A stretch of 64,000 bases of DNA from Pseudomonas agarici (lineage in GTDB: Bacteria > Pseudomonadota > Gammaproteobacteria > Pseudomonadales > Pseudomonadaceae). Position numbers and translations under genes: made by a program. The notes beneath the pieces are model-generated. The model did no database searches, was not told the DNA's origin, and worked only from the letters and a program-made list of their open reading frames with translations. The DNA is taken from the NCBI RefSeq assembly GCF_900109755.1, contig NZ_FOAR01000003.1:32594-96593 (forward strand), in the 5' to 3' direction. Of this stretch, positions 63,154-64,000 are shown one piece after another. Each line of letters begins with the position of its first letter. Positions within the stretch are counted from its first letter, which is position 1.

Positions 63154-63483
63154 CTAGCCATTTCCTTGCTGATTGCTCTGATCGCGCAAACCATTCGAAG
63201 CATGAAACATGCCTGGCGACATTAATAGGTCAACTGTTCTTGGCATCATGCTTCTCGTTATCATTGGCATCGTAGAAAACAAGCTGATATGCAGGCTATG
63301 GCAGCATTCAAAATATCGCTTTTGACCTCTGGAGTCGGTCACTCGACAAAAAAGGTCTTCCTCGTAAGTTTGCTTTCGGTGGTTGGCGGCTACCATTGAT
63401 GTATTGGTAGGTAAGCGGCCACTCTCCGGAAAATGCGGTGCCCCCCATGCTTTAGTTTTTGAATTATTGCTCACTTTGGACAT
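63154..63483 (-). pseudogene. Frameshifted 5' fragment of a second tle1 gene
   Basis: The first ~70 residues (starting MSKVSNNSKTKAWGAPHFPE and ending CCHSLHISLF) are about 80% identical to the Tle1 effector N-terminus. After LHISLF the frame shifts by one base: the alternative frame reads FYDANDNEKHDAKN, matching the intact FFDGTNNNEKQDTKD. The rest is lost, and the open frame ends in unrelated sequence (FHASNGLRDQSNQQGNG). It is an effector stub left beside the duplicated immunity gene, not a functional protein. Confidence 0.85.
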
Positions 63484-63990
63484 ACGGCTGGCTCCTTCAT
63501 ATCAAGAGGTTCTTTAATTGGATTATTCGGTGAACCATAACCCCAGCAGGAAGAGTTGTGACTTTGATCTGATTACACACAAAAAAATGAACTTTCAAAC
63601 CACAAGATTCAGTACCTGGCCACTCTGGAATCTCCACGGTGGTGCTGTGGTGTTGATAGTTAGCTTTATGTTTAGCTTGTGCGGCTCGATAGCCATCGGT
63701 CCCTAATCGGGGCCATTTTGAATAAGCATATGGCTCTGGGTCGACCTCCCACTCGATATGGGCTTTCAAGCCAGGGCGCCATTTGGTAGGCATGATGATG
63801 CAACAGACACTGCCGCCACCACCGTGAGCCCGATAACCGTTGAACGACATCCAGTTAATAGCATGCACGGTATGATTGACGGCTTGCAGGTTTCCCCCGG
63901 CCATTTCATTATCCGCAGAAGAACATCCCAATAACATTAACCCTAATAGGCACCACAATCCTTGTATCCGCGCCTTTCTCATTATTATTT
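63233..63990. repeat. Direct repeat copy B of the tle1 5' end plus immunity gene
   Basis: This is the partner of the repeat at 62395-63140, in the same orientation. It differs by scattered substitutions, a 1-base deletion in the effector part and a small indel near the immunity 3' end. It extends to close to the window edge. Confidence 0.8.
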
Positions 63991-63994
63991 TCAT
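63497..63994 (-). CDS. DUF3304 lipoprotein, presumed immunity protein (copy 2)
   Basis: A 165-residue paralog of copy 1, identical at about nine residues in ten over the mature domain, with its own lipobox LLGLMLLGCSS. Near the end an indel shifts the frame: this copy ends TTLPAGVMVHRIIQLKNLLI, whereas the other frame reads SSCWGYGSPNNPIKEP, like copy 1. The main domain is intact, so it may still work. The ATG at 63994 lies 6 bases from the window end; its upstream context is not visible. Confidence 0.82.
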   Translation of the reverse strand: MKIIMRKARIQGLWCLLGLMLLGCSSADNEMAGGNLQAVNHTVHAINWMSFNGYRAHGGGGSVCCIIMPTKWRPGLKAHIEWEVDPEPYAYSKWPRLGTDGYRAAQAKHKANYQHHSTTVEIPEWPGTESCGLKVHFFVCNQIKVTTLPAGVMVHRIIQLKNLLI

Positions 63995-64000
63995 GATCTT

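Overview
The window is a gene-dense, GC-rich chromosomal segment of a Pseudomonas, most likely of the fluorescens complex. MvaT is found only in Pseudomonas and its relatives. Several blocks match gene orders I recall from P. aeruginosa: ruvB-ruvA-ruvC-yebC/pmpR-aspS-dps-csp-slyX-oprD; mscS-yajQ-response regulator-panE-sensor kinase-cobalamin adenosyltransferase-mutT/thiE-argJ-secA; purU-mvaT-sbcB; and pyk-ferredoxin reductase-GGDEF-fumarase-MFS. These comparisons come from memory, not from alignment.

Layout. 1-5.3 kb, minus strand: Holliday-junction genes (ruvB is cut by the window edge), a YebC regulator, aspS, a zinc-ribbon protein and a ribbon-helix-helix protein. 5.5-10.2 kb: Dps, a membrane protein fused to a cold-shock domain, SlyX, a HIT hydrolase and an OprD porin. 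10.4-18 kb: MscS, YajQ, a doubly degenerate REC-GGDEF protein, PanE, a carboxypeptidase G2-like M20 peptidase, a sensor kinase and an ATP:cobalamin adenosyltransferase. 18-27.3 kb: MutT-ThiE fusion, ArgJ, SecA, DciA, a HerA-like ATPase, PurU and MvaT. 27.3-37.3 kb: SbcB, a DUF58 remnant, PilZ protein, lipoprotein, pyruvate kinase, ferredoxin reductase, diguanylate cyclase, class I fumarase and an MFS transporter. 37.3-40.5 kb: a CoA-transferase / HMG-CoA-lyase / MFS operon with its LysR regulator.

From about 40.6 kb the content becomes more accessory. There is a lone SIR2-like DUF4917 protein, then a Fur-type iron-starvation cassette (ECF sigma, FecR, HasR-like haem receptor) whose receptor has an in-frame TAG. 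An EamA exporter and a methyltransferase follow.

The most unusual locus is 48.5-51.95 kb. It holds a family 2 encapsulin shell gene that lacks the cyclic-nucleotide-binding insert, followed directly by a two-domain geosmin-synthase-like terpene cyclase. This is a predicted protein compartment for terpenoid biosynthesis.

After it come a TPM/TPM/LemA cluster, a periplasmic GH3 beta-glucosidase and a DctB/DctD two-component pair. The right edge is an orphan type VI secretion effector island: a PAAR tip protein, a Tle1-type DUF2235 lipase effector, a DUF3304 lipoprotein as presumed immunity, and a tandem duplicate with a second immunity copy and a frameshifted stub of the effector. No tRNA, rRNA, CRISPR array or insertion sequence was recognised.
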